Translations under genes and position numbers: made by a program
In this document: piece by piece, positions 16,792 through 25,846 of the stretch
Layout of the letters: every line of letters starts with the position of its first letter
Numbering within the stretch: position 1 is the stretch's first letter
The notes under the pieces: model-generated
Databases searched by the model: none
Told to the model about the DNA's origin: nothing
Seen by the model: the letters and a program-made list of their open reading frames with translations, nothing else
Source: Chryseobacterium sp.
Lineage (GTDB): Bacteria; Bacteroidota; Bacteroidia; Flavobacteriales; Weeksellaceae
Reading direction: 5' to 3'
Assembly: GCA_031286615.1 (NCBI GenBank)
Contig: JAITUA010000016.1
Coordinates: 1-64,000, forward strand
DNA: 64,000 nucleotides

Positions 16792-17421
16792 ATGATAAAA
16801 GTAGCCATAACAGATGATCACCCACTTCTTTTAGAAGGACTGAAAAATATTTTAGGAAACAGCGATACGATAGATGTTGTAGACTGTTTCAAAAACGTTT
16901 CAGAAATGAATGCAGGTCTGGCAAAACAAACAGTTGATATATTACTGCTGGACATCAATCTGGTAGATGTCAACAGCATCGAGCTGATAAAACCTTTAAA
17001 GAAAAAGTACAGCAACCTTCAGATTATCATTCTCAGCGTTCACAATGAGCTGCCTGTTATTAACAGTACTCTGGCTGAAGGCGCGTTGGGATATATTCAG
17101 AAAAATGCCTCAGTTTCCGAAATCCTTGAAGGAATTACAGCTGTAAATGCCGGTAACCGATTTTTATGTTCACAAACCAGATCTGTTCTGGAGAAAAAAT
17201 CCGCAGATGGATTAAACCATGTCCCGAAACTGACACGAAGAGAAAAGGAAATTTTAGCCGAAGCAGCAAAAGGACTTACCACCAATCAAATGGCAGAAAA
17301 GCTCTTTATTAGCCCGCACACGGTAGAAAGCCACAGAAAAAATCTTATTGAAAAATTTCAAACCTCTAATCTTAGTTCCGCCATTAAGCTGGCTATAGAA
17401 TACGGTTTGGTGATCGAATAA
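16792..17421 (+). CDS. LuxR/NarL-family response regulator
   Basis: 209 residues: receiver domain (1-120) with the acidic pair Asp8/Asp9, phosphoacceptor Asp54 (ILLLDIN) and a conserved Lys near 104, then a GerE/LuxR helix-turn-helix (LTRREKEILAEAAKGLTTNQMAEKLFISPHTVESHRKNL). It is activated by phosphotransfer from the adjacent kinase and binds DNA as a dimer. Targets are unknown; the genes of the same block are candidates. A terminator follows. Confidence 0.95.
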   Translation: MIKVAITDDHPLLLEGLKNILGNSDTIDVVDCFKNVSEMNAGLAKQTVDILLLDINLVDVNSIELIKPLKKKYSNLQIIILSVHNELPVINSTLAEGALGYIQKNASVSEILEGITAVNAGNRFLCSQTRSVLEKKSADGLNHVPKLTRREKEILAEAAKGLTTNQMAEKLFISPHTVESHRKNLIEKFQTSNLSSAIKLAIEYGLVIE

Positions 17422-17435
17422 CATATTTATTCAAC

Positions 17436-17472
17436 AAAAAGGCCTGCTTACATCGTAAAATCAGACCTTTTT
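17436..17472. terminator. terminator between convergent genes
   Basis: AAAAAGGCCTG and CAGACCTTTTTTT form a stem with one mismatch between the stops at 17421 and 17503. Confidence 0.65.
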
Positions 17473-17502
17473 TTATATAATCAAATAATCGGGTGTGTTC
17501 TC

Positions 17503-18069
17503 TTAATCTTTGAATTTCAACGCAGCCTGAAACAGGTTTTTCTTTCCTATTAAATCATATTCATCATTATATTCAGGCTGATACATCAGTATGAAAACGC
17601 TGCCGTCAAAATCCTTTAAATTGATGGGCTGATCTACCATAATATCATAAAACCTTGTAATAGTACGGGTAGCTGTCCATTGTTTGGCATTGCCTTTTGG
17701 ATTTTTATCAAATCTGTGATCCTTCGCGTCTGTATAGTACCAATATGAAGGCGCAGAATCCATCAGAAACATCTCTTTATCCTTGTTATACAACTCTTCC
17801 GCCATACCTGTATTCTGAAACCATGGCACTTCCTTATTCAAAACACCCAGAGCTCCTGCATAGATATCTTTATTCGTAGTAGCACCTACTAAAAATCCTT
17901 CCAGATTGGTAGACGTAATCTCAAATTGGAAAGTAGATTTTTTCAGTTCATAAACATCATTCACAGGCTCAATCACTTTTCCGTCCTGTTTAATAACTAC
18001 TTTCAGCGATTGCGCAAAAGTCATAAAACTTAATAAACAAAAAAGGAAGGTCAAACTTAATTTTTTCAT
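17503..18069 (-). CDS. secreted protein, unknown function
   Basis: 188 residues with a signal peptide (MKKLSLTFLFCLLSFMTFAQ). The mature protein begins SLKVVIKQDGKVIEP and is rich in aromatic residues (PSYWYYTDAKDHRF). No motif recognised. It is convergent with the two-component system and lies in the block between infC and rpmI. Periplasmic or secreted location is inferred from the signal peptide. Confidence 0.65.
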   Translation of the reverse strand: MKKLSLTFLFCLLSFMTFAQSLKVVIKQDGKVIEPVNDVYELKKSTFQFEITSTNLEGFLVGATTNKDIYAGALGVLNKEVPWFQNTGMAEELYNKDKEMFLMDSAPSYWYYTDAKDHRFDKNPKGNAKQWTATRTITRFYDIMVDQPINLKDFDGSVFILMYQPEYNDEYDLIGKKNLFQAALKFKD

Positions 18070-18152
18070 TGTATCTCTTTAAATTTTACAGCAAAGATAT
18101 TGGACTTTATCCCCATAAACACTGGCTGATTTCAGGGGTTTTTTAATTCATC

Positions 18153-19226
18153 CTAAAACAGATCAGCCTTCAACTGGATTTTTATATAAGCCGTTTTCTG
18201 CTTTTTACCATTAACCGAAGCAGAATTGAGCGGATAGACTTCTGCATAAAAAGTATCATTATCTGTCCAGAATGCCTTTTTATCATCAGCTATTTTGAAG
18301 TTGGTAAAATTCACGTATAAAAGGTTGTCCTGTTTTTTGGTTTGTGGAAAATATTTAGCGATAATAAAATTACTCCCGACATCATTATTAGAGGAAACAG
18401 AGGTAACCCAGCTCTTAGTTGGAAGAATTTGTGGATAACCATCAGTACTTAACTCAAACATCACTGCATTTTTTGTATTATAAAAAGAATAGTAAGAATC
18501 TGCGACTTCATCAGAATTTTCTTTGAAAACCTCCAGGTTCATGAAAGGTGATCTTCCCACGTATTCATTGGCAAGAGGGCCCGTTTCTGTGGATATACTT
18601 TCATGTTGGGTAATAACCTCTTTTCTTCCATTTTCAATGTATATCCAGTTATCATCTTCTAGTTTCATATTCGGATTTTTTACCAATGTTTCATTGATTC
18701 TATTTTTTGAACTGGTTTTAAACTCCTGTTCTGAAATCTCAGTAATAGTCCCAAATTTTTTAAAAGATTTATTCTTAAAATCATCAGATTGTTTAAATGT
18801 ACTGCTTCTGATCTCATAAAGATCCACACCTTTTAAAGTCAATTCAAATGCAGGAGTGAATTCTGATTTCAGGACAAACGCTTCAATACTGTTCGAAATA
18901 TTGTTATTAATGCTGTAATGAATAGAATAGAAGTCTTCAAACTCTTCAAATCCATAGTAATTATCAAGTTTATTATAAGCCATTTTCAAATGAGCTGCAT
19001 CTTTACTCGGGGTTACAAAAAACTGTATAGAGTCCAGCTTGGTAAATAATTGAAACGGTACCTCCTGAACGTTATCCACACCTTTTATTTTTTTGAAATC
19101 GGATAATGTTATTGTTTTTTGCTTAACTTCAGTTTCTGGTTTGTTGGTCTCTGATGTTTTATTTTGTTGATTGCATCCTGCAAGAACCACCATTGACGAT
19201 ATAAAGATTTGATTGATGACTTTCAT
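18153..19226 (-). CDS. lipoprotein, unknown function
   Basis: 357 residues with lipobox VVLAGC (Cys18), then a Lys/Glu/Thr-rich linker (KTSETNKPETEVKQK) and a long beta-rich domain. No family recognised. It follows the same orientation as the secreted protein at 17503-18069. Confidence 0.65.
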   Translation of the reverse strand: MKVINQIFISSMVVLAGCNQQNKTSETNKPETEVKQKTITLSDFKKIKGVDNVQEVPFQLFTKLDSIQFFVTPSKDAAHLKMAYNKLDNYYGFEEFEDFYSIHYSINNNISNSIEAFVLKSEFTPAFELTLKGVDLYEIRSSTFKQSDDFKNKSFKKFGTITEISEQEFKTSSKNRINETLVKNPNMKLEDDNWIYIENGRKEVITQHESISTETGPLANEYVGRSPFMNLEVFKENSDEVADSYYSFYNTKNAVMFELSTDGYPQILPTKSWVTSVSSNNDVGSNFIIAKYFPQTKKQDNLLYVNFTNFKIADDKKAFWTDNDTFYAEVYPLNSASVNGKKQKTAYIKIQLKADLF

Positions 19227-19386
19227 TTATTATATTTTTTGGCAAATGTATCGGTATTAGGACCAGCAGCCAACAAAACGCCTGAATATCGGGAATAAAT
19301 GGCTGAAAACAGGGATATATGAAGTGGCAGAATTTGGACAATTTTACAAAACGATAAACCCAATATTGTAATTTACTTTTATAAAC

Positions 19387-19950
19387 ATGAAAAACTTAAT
19401 AATCAGCCTTTCAGTGGTAACTGCTTTATTAGCATCCTGTTCACCCGCTACAGACAAAAAAGTGGAAAAAAATACTTCTCCGGATCCCAAAAAAGAAGTT
19501 GCAACCTCTACACAGGAGCCAGTGAAGATTGATCCGGCAACATTAGAAATACCAGGTGATTTTTCAACATTAGTTCCTATTGATTTATTGAATAATAAAA
19601 GTACCAATGTACATGATAAATATGGTATAGAGTTCTCCGGGAATTGTTATTCATGCGATCTGACAAGCCTGTCTATAACAAAGAAGCAAATCAGATGGAC
19701 AAATGTCTGTGATGAAAAAGATACTTTTGAAATTGATGATTTTTCATACTCTAACGAAGGAAACAAAACTATTTTTAAAACACCGGAAAGAACCTATATT
19801 TTAACCCAAATAGATAAAGCACCCGTTTACGAACTCGTGATAGAAGGCAAAAAACTGGAGCTAAAAAACAAAAGGATATCCAGATACTTAACCACCAAAA
19901 AAGCTTTACCTCTTTTCACAGAGCATGATTGTGGAGATTTTGAGGGATAG
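19387..19950 (+). CDS. small lipoprotein, unknown function
   Basis: 187 residues with lipobox LLASC (Cys18), a low-complexity linker (ATDKKVEKNTSPDPKKEVAT) and a mature domain with two Cys close together (GNCYSCDLTSLSI) and another Cys in VCDEKD, plus one in the EHDCGD end. The Cys pattern suggests a disulphide-stabilised periplasmic domain. It is the last gene of the inserted block before infC and is convergent with it. Confidence 0.65.
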   Translation: MKNLIISLSVVTALLASCSPATDKKVEKNTSPDPKKEVATSTQEPVKIDPATLEIPGDFSTLVPIDLLNNKSTNVHDKYGIEFSGNCYSCDLTSLSITKKQIRWTNVCDEKDTFEIDDFSYSNEGNKTIFKTPERTYILTQIDKAPVYELVIEGKKLELKNKRISRYLTTKKALPLFTEHDCGDFEG

Positions 19951-19994
19951 ACAGTAGAGTAGTACGGAACATCTATTCTTAAAATTAATGCATA

Positions 19995-20024
19995 AAAAAA
20001 CCTCAAATTGCTTTGAGGTTTTTT
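19995..20024. terminator. bidirectional terminator at infC end
   Basis: A perfect 13-bp stem (AAAAAACCTCAAA with TTTGAGGTTTTTT) around a TTGC loop, between the stops at 19950 and 20044. It ends the thrS-infC transcript before the foreign block. Confidence 0.9.
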
Positions 20025-20043
20025 ATATTAAATAATGACTTAA

Positions 20044-20604
20044 TTATTTTGCTGGTTTTTTAGGACTCATCATCATAATCATCCTTTTTCCTTCAAGTTT
20101 AGGAAGCTGGTCTACTTTTCCTACGTGCTCTAGTTCCTGAGCAAGTTTTAAAAGCAAAATTTCTCCCTGGTCCTTAAAGATAATCGAACGTCCTTTAAAA
20201 AATACGTAGGTCTTTAATTTAGAACCTTCTTCAAGGAATTTTTCAGCATGCTTCTTTTTGAATTCGTAATCATGGTCGTCAGTCTGAGGTCCGAAACGGA
20301 TCTCTTTTACTACCACTTTTACTTGCTTAGCCTTAAGTTCCTTTTGTTTTTTCTTTTGCTCGTATAAGAATTTCTTGTATTCTAATACTCTTGCAATAAA
20401 AGGTTCTGCTTTATCAGAAATTACTACTAAATCCAATTCCTGATCTGCAGCAATCTGTCTTGCTTTGTCAATTGGATAAATTCCTGGCTCTACGTTATCG
20501 CCCACCAAACGAAGCTCTCTCACACGAATTTTATCGTTGATCAAGTGTAAGTCCTCTTGTACCGGACGTCTTTGTGGGCCCCTGTTGTTAAATCTTTGTG
20601 CTAT
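20044..20604 (-). CDS. infC: translation initiation factor IF-3, probable ATA start
   Basis: IF-3 binds the 30S subunit and controls start codon selection. The core is typical: [63 protein letters not shown], and a C-terminal domain ending [14 protein letters not shown]. The first ATG/GTG/TTG-type codon is a TTG at 20544, inside the conserved HLINDK stretch. Reading further upstream in frame gives 20 more residues ([19 protein letters not shown] after the start) that match flavobacterial IF-3 N-termini. The only start-like codon before the stop at 20617-20619 is ATA at 20602-20604. A near-cognate start would fit the known autoregulation of IF-3, as E. coli infC uses AUU. Length with this start is 186 residues. 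Confidence 0.93.
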   Translation of the reverse strand: MAQRFNNRGPQRRPVQEDLHLINDKIRVRELRLVGDNVEPGIYPIDKARQIAADQELDLVVISDKAEPFIARVLEYKKFLYEQKKKQKELKAKQVKVVVKEIRFGPQTDDHDYEFKKKHAEKFLEEGSKLKTYVFFKGRSIIFKDQGEILLLKLAQELEHVGKVDQLPKLEGKRMIMMMSPKKPAK

Positions 20605-20659
20605 TGTATTATAATTTTATTGGTTAATTACTTAATTAAATTGATTCAAATATTTAAAA

Positions 20660-20702
20660 ATTGAAAGATTCTGTTATTGTATTAACTTTTGAATCCTTCA
20701 AT
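20660..20702 (-). terminator. hairpin between thrS and infC
   Basis: On the minus strand ATTGAAGGATTC and GAATCTTTCAAT (11 of 12 complementary) flank a 19-nt loop and are followed by TTTTTAAAT. It could be a terminator or attenuator that sets the thrS:infC ratio. Confidence 0.5.
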
Positions 20703-20717
20703 CTTTTAATTTTAAAT

Positions 20718-22637
20718 TTATATGGCTGCTTCTTTTTTAAAGTAAGCAACGAAATCTTCCATTTTCATGACTCCAAGATCTCCTTCTCCACGTCTTCTTA
20801 CAGAAATTGTGCCTTCATTTTCTTCATTTTCTCCTACAACAAGCATGAAAGGAATCTTATTCAATTCAGCATCACGGATCTTTTTACCTGTCTTCTCGTT
20901 TCTATCATCAATCTGACCGCTAATATCGTGATTTTCCAAAAATTGTGAAACTTTTTTTGAATAATCTACATATTTTTCACTGATCGGTAGAATAATGAAT
21001 TGATCCGGGCTCAGCCATAATGGGAAATCACCTGCAGTGTTTTCCAACAAAATAGCAATGAAACGCTCCATAGAACCAAATGGTGCTCTGTGGATCATTA
21101 CCGGTCTGTGTTTTTCATTATCATTTCCGATATAGTGAAGGTCAAATCTTTCAGGAAGGTTATAATCCACCTGGATTGTTCCCAGCTGCCATTTTCTTCC
21201 TAAAGCATCTTTCACCATGAAGTCAAGTTTAGGACCATAGAATGCCGCTTCACCGTATTCCACAACTGTTTTTAATCCTTTCTTCTGAGCTGCGTTAATG
21301 ATGGCGCTTTCTGCTTTCTCCCAGTTTTCATCAGAACCGATATACTTTTGTTTGTTTTCAGGATCTCTCAAAGAAACCTGAGTTACAAAATCTTCAAACC
21401 CTAAAGATTTGAATACATAAAGGGTAAGGTCAATTACCTTTTCAAATTCTTCAGAAAGCTGATCCGGAGTACAGAAAAGGTGAGCATCATCCTGAGTAAA
21501 TCCACGAACTCTTGTCAATCCATGAAGCTCTCCACTTTGCTCATATCTGTATACAGTACCGAATTCTGCATATCTTTTTGGTAAATCTCTGTAGCTCCAT
21601 TGTGAAGTTTTGTAAATTTCACAGTGGTGAGGACAGTTCATTGGCTTCAGCAAAAATTCTTCCCCTTCATTCGGAGTTTTAATCGGCTGGAAGCTGTCTT
21701 CTCCATATTTATCCCAGTGTCCTGAAGTTACATACAATTCTTTTGCCCCGATGTGTGGAGACATTACAAATTCATAACCTCCTTTTTTCTGAGCATCAGA
21801 AAGGAAATTTTCAAGCTTTCTTCTTAAAGCAGTTCCTTTTGGTAACCAAAGCGGTAACCCGGCACCTACTTTTTCAGAGAATGCAAAAATTCCAAGTTCT
21901 TTACCTAATTTTCTGTGATCTCTTCTTTTAGCTTCTTCTAATCTTTCAAGATATTCAGTAAGATCTTTCTGTTTAGGGAAAGAAATACCATATACTCTTG
22001 TCAATTGAGGATTCTTTTCATTTCCTCTCCAATAAGCTCCTGCTGCATTTAAAATTTTAACCGCTTTTACAATTCCTGTATTTGGAATGTGACCACCACG
22101 ACATAAATCTGTGAAGTTATCGTGTGTTACAAAAGTGATTTCTCCATCATTAAGATTAGAGATCAGTTCCACTTTGTATGGGTTGTCTGCATATGTTTTT
22201 AAAGCATCTTCTTTAGAAACCGGATAAAGAGAGAAAGTAGAACCTTTCTTCGCATTTTCTAAGATCTTTTTCTCAATCTTCTCAAAATCTTTTTCAGATA
22301 AGCTTTCATCCCCGAAATCCACATCATAATAGAATCCGCTTTCAATTGCAGGACCAATCGTCAACTTAGCATTTGGATAAAAGTCAAGGATAGCCTGCGC
22401 CAAAAGGTGGGCAGAAGAGTGCCAGAAAGCCTTCTTTCCAAGATCATCATTCCAGGTCAAAAGCTGTACCGTAGAATCCGTGGTTATAGGTGTGGTCGTT
22501 TCTACTTGTTTGTCATTAACAATTGCGGAAATGGTGTTTCTAGCCAATCCCTCGCTTATAGATTTTGCCACATCTAGAGGAGTCACTGCTCCCTCGAATT
22601 CTTTGACACTATTGTCTGGAAGTGTAATTTTTATCAT
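20718..22637 (-). CDS. thrS: threonine-tRNA ligase
   Basis: 639 residues, the full length. The order is TGS domain (1-60), SAD editing domain with [10 protein letters not shown] (about 73-82), class II catalytic core with the zinc-site motif [10 protein letters not shown] and motif 2 ([20 protein letters not shown]), motif 3 ([17 protein letters not shown]) and the anticodon-binding domain. It charges tRNA-Thr. It is the first gene of the thrS-infC pair, with a -7 box 25 nt upstream. Confidence 0.98.
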   Translation of the reverse strand: MIKITLPDNSVKEFEGAVTPLDVAKSISEGLARNTISAIVNDKQVETTTPITTDSTVQLLTWNDDLGKKAFWHSSAHLLAQAILDFYPNAKLTIGPAIESGFYYDVDFGDESLSEKDFEKIEKKILENAKKGSTFSLYPVSKEDALKTYADNPYKVELISNLNDGEITFVTHDNFTDLCRGGHIPNTGIVKAVKILNAAGAYWRGNEKNPQLTRVYGISFPKQKDLTEYLERLEEAKRRDHRKLGKELGIFAFSEKVGAGLPLWLPKGTALRRKLENFLSDAQKKGGYEFVMSPHIGAKELYVTSGHWDKYGEDSFQPIKTPNEGEEFLLKPMNCPHHCEIYKTSQWSYRDLPKRYAEFGTVYRYEQSGELHGLTRVRGFTQDDAHLFCTPDQLSEEFEKVIDLTLYVFKSLGFEDFVTQVSLRDPENKQKYIGSDENWEKAESAIINAAQKKGLKTVVEYGEAAFYGPKLDFMVKDALGRKWQLGTIQVDYNLPERFDLHYIGNDNEKHRPVMIHRAPFGSMERFIAILLENTAGDFPLWLSPDQFIILPISEKYVDYSKKVSQFLENHDISGQIDDRNEKTGKKIRDAELNKIPFMLVVGENEENEGTISVRRRGEGDLGVMKMEDFVAYFKKEAAI

Positions 22638-22661
22638 TGTTTACTAAGAAATTTTAAGAGG

Positions 22662-22669
22662 CAAAAATA
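22662..22669 (-). promoter_or_regulatory. -7 box for thrS-infC
   Basis: Reads TATTTTTG on the minus strand (TAnnTTTG), about 25 nt before the thrS start. Confidence 0.6.
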
Positions 22670-22879
22670 CGGAATTTTTAGATAAAATACTATATTAGCA
22701 TATATTTAGAATGAGAATTAATATTAAAAAAAGAAAAAACAGACATGTTTTTGTCCCATTGAATTCCAGATTCAGTTTATCACAGAAAAATACTTCAGAA
22801 TTTCCGGTTTTGTATTTCTTTGCTATTAAGCCTCATTTTCTTTTTGAAACTCTTTAAAAACAAACAAATTACATTCAAT

Positions 22880-23854
22880 ATGAATACTATAAATGTTGAT
22901 TTGCACTGCGATTTATTATGTTATTTACTGGAGCCGGGCTCATTAATTGATGACAAAGAGCTTGGCTGCTCACTTCCTTATTTAAAAGAAGGAAATGTAA
23001 AGCTTCAGGTGATGGCCATATACTCAGCGACAGATAAAAATAGTACTGTTTATGGAGCAAAACAGAGCGAAATATTTTCAGAATTCCTGCAAAATGAAAA
23101 TTTTTTCTTATTCGATGGTGAAAACTATAAGAATTCTGAGAACAAAGACAAGGTAGGAGTCATTGCCTCTATCGAAAATGCATCGGGCTTTTGTGATGAA
23201 GATGAAACCCTGGATTCTGGTTTTAAAAAATTGGAAGCTATCATTGAAAAAACACAGCGAATTCTTTATCTGGGAATAACCCATCATAGTGAAAACCGCT
23301 TTGGAGGTGGGAACTATTCTGATGTAGGACTGAAAGATGACGGAAAAGTTCTGCTAGATTATATTTCAGAAAAAAATATCGCTATTGATCTTGCTCATAC
23401 CAGTGATCAGCTTGCCTATGGAATTCTTAATTATATTGATCAGAGAAACTATAAGATTCCTATTTTGGCAAGTCATTCTAACTATAGATCTGTACATAAC
23501 AAAAAGAGAAACCTTCCTGATGAACTGGCAAAAGAAGTTATTAAAAGAAAAGGTTTAATAGGACTGAATTTTATCCGCAATTGTATTGATGAGAAAAATC
23601 CCGAGGTATTATATGAACATATTCAGTATGGTCTTGATCTGGGAGCAGAGGATGCTATTGCGTATGGTGCAGATTTTTTCTTTTGCAAAAATCATCCTGA
23701 TAAATCCCGTCATCCTTTTTTCTTTAAAGGCTATGATGATGCATCGGCTTTTAATGCAATCAATAAAGAAATTGAGGAACGGTTTTCATCTGAGTTAGTA
23801 GAAAAGATCAGTCACAGAAATGCATTGGAGTTCATAGAGAATATGTATAAATAG
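22880..23854 (+). CDS. membrane dipeptidase (peptidase M19)
   Basis: 324 residues from the ATG at 22880; an upstream in-frame start adds 20 hydrophobic residues, but the family begins at NVDLHCD. Metal-site motifs of the renal-dipeptidase family are present: DLHCD (HxD), IENASGF (Glu), GITHHSENRFGGG, DLAHTSD and ILASHSN, then RNLPDELAKEV. Members hydrolyse dipeptides with two zinc ions. The lack of a signal peptide points to a cytoplasmic enzyme. It is monocistronic here. Confidence 0.88.
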   Translation: MNTINVDLHCDLLCYLLEPGSLIDDKELGCSLPYLKEGNVKLQVMAIYSATDKNSTVYGAKQSEIFSEFLQNENFFLFDGENYKNSENKDKVGVIASIENASGFCDEDETLDSGFKKLEAIIEKTQRILYLGITHHSENRFGGGNYSDVGLKDDGKVLLDYISEKNIAIDLAHTSDQLAYGILNYIDQRNYKIPILASHSNYRSVHNKKRNLPDELAKEVIKRKGLIGLNFIRNCIDEKNPEVLYEHIQYGLDLGAEDAIAYGADFFFCKNHPDKSRHPFFFKGYDDASAFNAINKEIEERFSSELVEKISHRNALEFIENMYK

Positions 23855-23886
23855 AATCATTCTTGTCTGATTAAATCAAAGCATAA

Positions 23887-24044
23887 TTAACAGGTCGCTC
23901 CTCTGGAGCTTTACTTTTACGGGACTTATTTTTTTTCTATTAACAGTAGATCCCGATGGGATCAAATCCAGCTCCAATGGGAGCTAACTATTAATAGAAC
24001 GTATTTTGTTTTAAAATTATAGCTCCGGAGGAGCGATCTGTTAA
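23887..24044. repeat. palindromic MITE-like element
   Basis: 24-bp inverted ends (23887-23910 and 24021-24044, 22 of 24 complementary, core CGCTCCTC/GAGGAGCG). Inside are two smaller palindromes, GATCCCGATGGGATC and AGCTCCAATGGGAGCT. It lies between convergent genes. From general knowledge, this type of GC-rich palindrome in an AT-rich background is dispersed in many Chryseobacterium genomes. Confidence 0.75.
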
Positions 24045-24153
24045 TACCTAAATCTGTGAAATTATATTAAAGAGAAAATAGATTTTAATGTTTTATTTTA
24101 CATGAGGTAAAGTGTGGTAAAATTATGTAAAGCATACGTTTATATTGTTTTAT

Positions 24154-25698
24154 TTAATGTTTTCTTTTATACTTTACTTTCTGCTTAATAATTTCGATCA
24201 CATCTACATTCTGAACTTTAGATTTGATCCATCCATGGATATCAATATAGAATAATGAACGTCTGTAATATTCATTTTTAGAATAGACTTCCAGTTTTTT
24301 ATCAAAATTTTCAAACGCTTTCTGCCTTTGATCCAATACCTGATTATTAAGATTTTTAAAGAACTGAATACTTTCGAAGTGGAATTCTTCCGGCTTTTTC
24401 ATTTTTTTAGCAAACTTTAAAGTCGAAGCAATAAATTCATCATAATCTTCATCATTTCCTGATTCATATTTTGCCATTAAGATCAGAATTCTGGTATGAA
24501 ACAGCAGATCTTCCTGTACATTTCCTTTGGATTCTATGACCCTCATTGAATATTCAATAGATTTGCCAAACATTTTACTGCCGAAGAACATAGCGGCCAT
24601 TTTCAGATAGAGAATCATAAAATGGTGCTCATCTATTCTTTCTCTGAGTTTTTCCATTTTTAATTCCACTTCAGGAATAAGCTTTGTTCCTGTGAAAAAT
24701 TCCCCTTTCACAAAATGAATATTCATCAGTGTATTGTAATGGGTAAGAAAAATAAGAGACTGAAGATTTTCATTCTGAATAAAATTCTCAGCATGTACCA
24801 TTTTATTAAAATTCGCGAAATGCTCTTCCAGAATATCAATGTTTCCATACAAAAACAGGATTTTCAGCAAATAAGTATTTCCTTTGATGTACCAAACCGG
24901 ATGGCTGTAGATCATTTCAGGCTTTTTATGAAACAGATCCACCCACTGATAAGCATATTTCAAGGTGTATTTGTAGTCCTGTAAAAGCTGGTTTTTCCAG
25001 ACATGGGCTTTATAATACCAGAGTTTTTCTGTGAAGTTTAGTTTCTCTGGGTTTATATTTTTAATCTGGGCATTAAAAACATCCATCACTTCCTGTCGGT
25101 CTGTATCATTTTTTACATAGCCGTGAGTAAGCATTTCACTGTATAATTTCAGAGAAAGATTAGACAGTTTTGTGGTATAACGGTTCTGTTTGCTTATTTC
25201 CTGAGATTGTTTGATAAGTTCTTCGGCGCGGCCTTCAATACTTCGGGTAATGAATTGTGATTCAATTACTTTTTCAAGGTCTATAATTTCTGAAGCGATA
25301 CTTTTTTCATCCAGTTCTAATGCAGACTGCTTGGTTTTGTCCAATATCTTCAGAGCCTGCTTGTAAAGTCCTTTCTGATACAGAATATTAGCAAAATCCA
25401 ACTGTTCACGAAGCTGAATTCTGTAGTTCTGATGACTCGGGTTCATACGGAGGCTTACAAGAATCTGCTTGTAAAGATGGGCTTTAAGGTTGGAAAGCTG
25501 CTGTTTGGTTGAGATCTTTTTCTCAATAATCACACTTTCATCATATTCCTTCATCTTATCCATTTCAGAAAAAAGCAGTAGAAATTTGGCATCTACATTA
25601 ATTCCGAGACGGTTCACATATAATTTAAACTGTCGTTTTTCAGAGGTGGTCAATGACTTTACCAATACAAACAAAAAATCTTTCTGCAATTCTGCCAT
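24154..25698 (-). CDS. helical-repeat protein, unknown function
   Basis: 514 residues with no signal peptide. Almost entirely alpha-helical, with TPR-like pairs (for example ILYQKGLYKQALKILDKTKQ near 110-129 and MFFGSKMFGKSIEYSMRVIES). No catalytic motif. It begins MAELQKDFLFVLVKSLTTSEKRQFKLYV, a start typical of a Bacteroidota-specific cytoplasmic family. Divergent from leuA. Function unknown. Confidence 0.75.
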   Translation of the reverse strand: MAELQKDFLFVLVKSLTTSEKRQFKLYVNRLGINVDAKFLLLFSEMDKMKEYDESVIIEKKISTKQQLSNLKAHLYKQILVSLRMNPSHQNYRIQLREQLDFANILYQKGLYKQALKILDKTKQSALELDEKSIASEIIDLEKVIESQFITRSIEGRAEELIKQSQEISKQNRYTTKLSNLSLKLYSEMLTHGYVKNDTDRQEVMDVFNAQIKNINPEKLNFTEKLWYYKAHVWKNQLLQDYKYTLKYAYQWVDLFHKKPEMIYSHPVWYIKGNTYLLKILFLYGNIDILEEHFANFNKMVHAENFIQNENLQSLIFLTHYNTLMNIHFVKGEFFTGTKLIPEVELKMEKLRERIDEHHFMILYLKMAAMFFGSKMFGKSIEYSMRVIESKGNVQEDLLFHTRILILMAKYESGNDEDYDEFIASTLKFAKKMKKPEEFHFESIQFFKNLNNQVLDQRQKAFENFDKKLEVYSKNEYYRRSLFYIDIHGWIKSKVQNVDVIEIIKQKVKYKRKH

Positions 25699-25810
25699 TG
25701 TAAATTTTTATAAATTAAAATACTGATTAATAAATGAATACGATTGTTTTTTCAACGGTTGAGTATTGTAATTTTCAGAAAAATTGAAAATGAAAAAATA
25801 TTGCAACCCG

Positions 25811-25818
25811 TAGTTTTG
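25811..25818 (+). promoter_or_regulatory. -7 box for the leu operon
   Basis: TAGTTTTG matches TAnnTTTG and lies 28 nt before the leuA ATG. A TTG at 25784-25786 is a possible but slightly distant -33 element. No leader peptide rich in Leu codons is seen. Confidence 0.45.
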
Positions 25819-25846
25819 AATCAAAATTAAGTAAAAATCTTCACTT

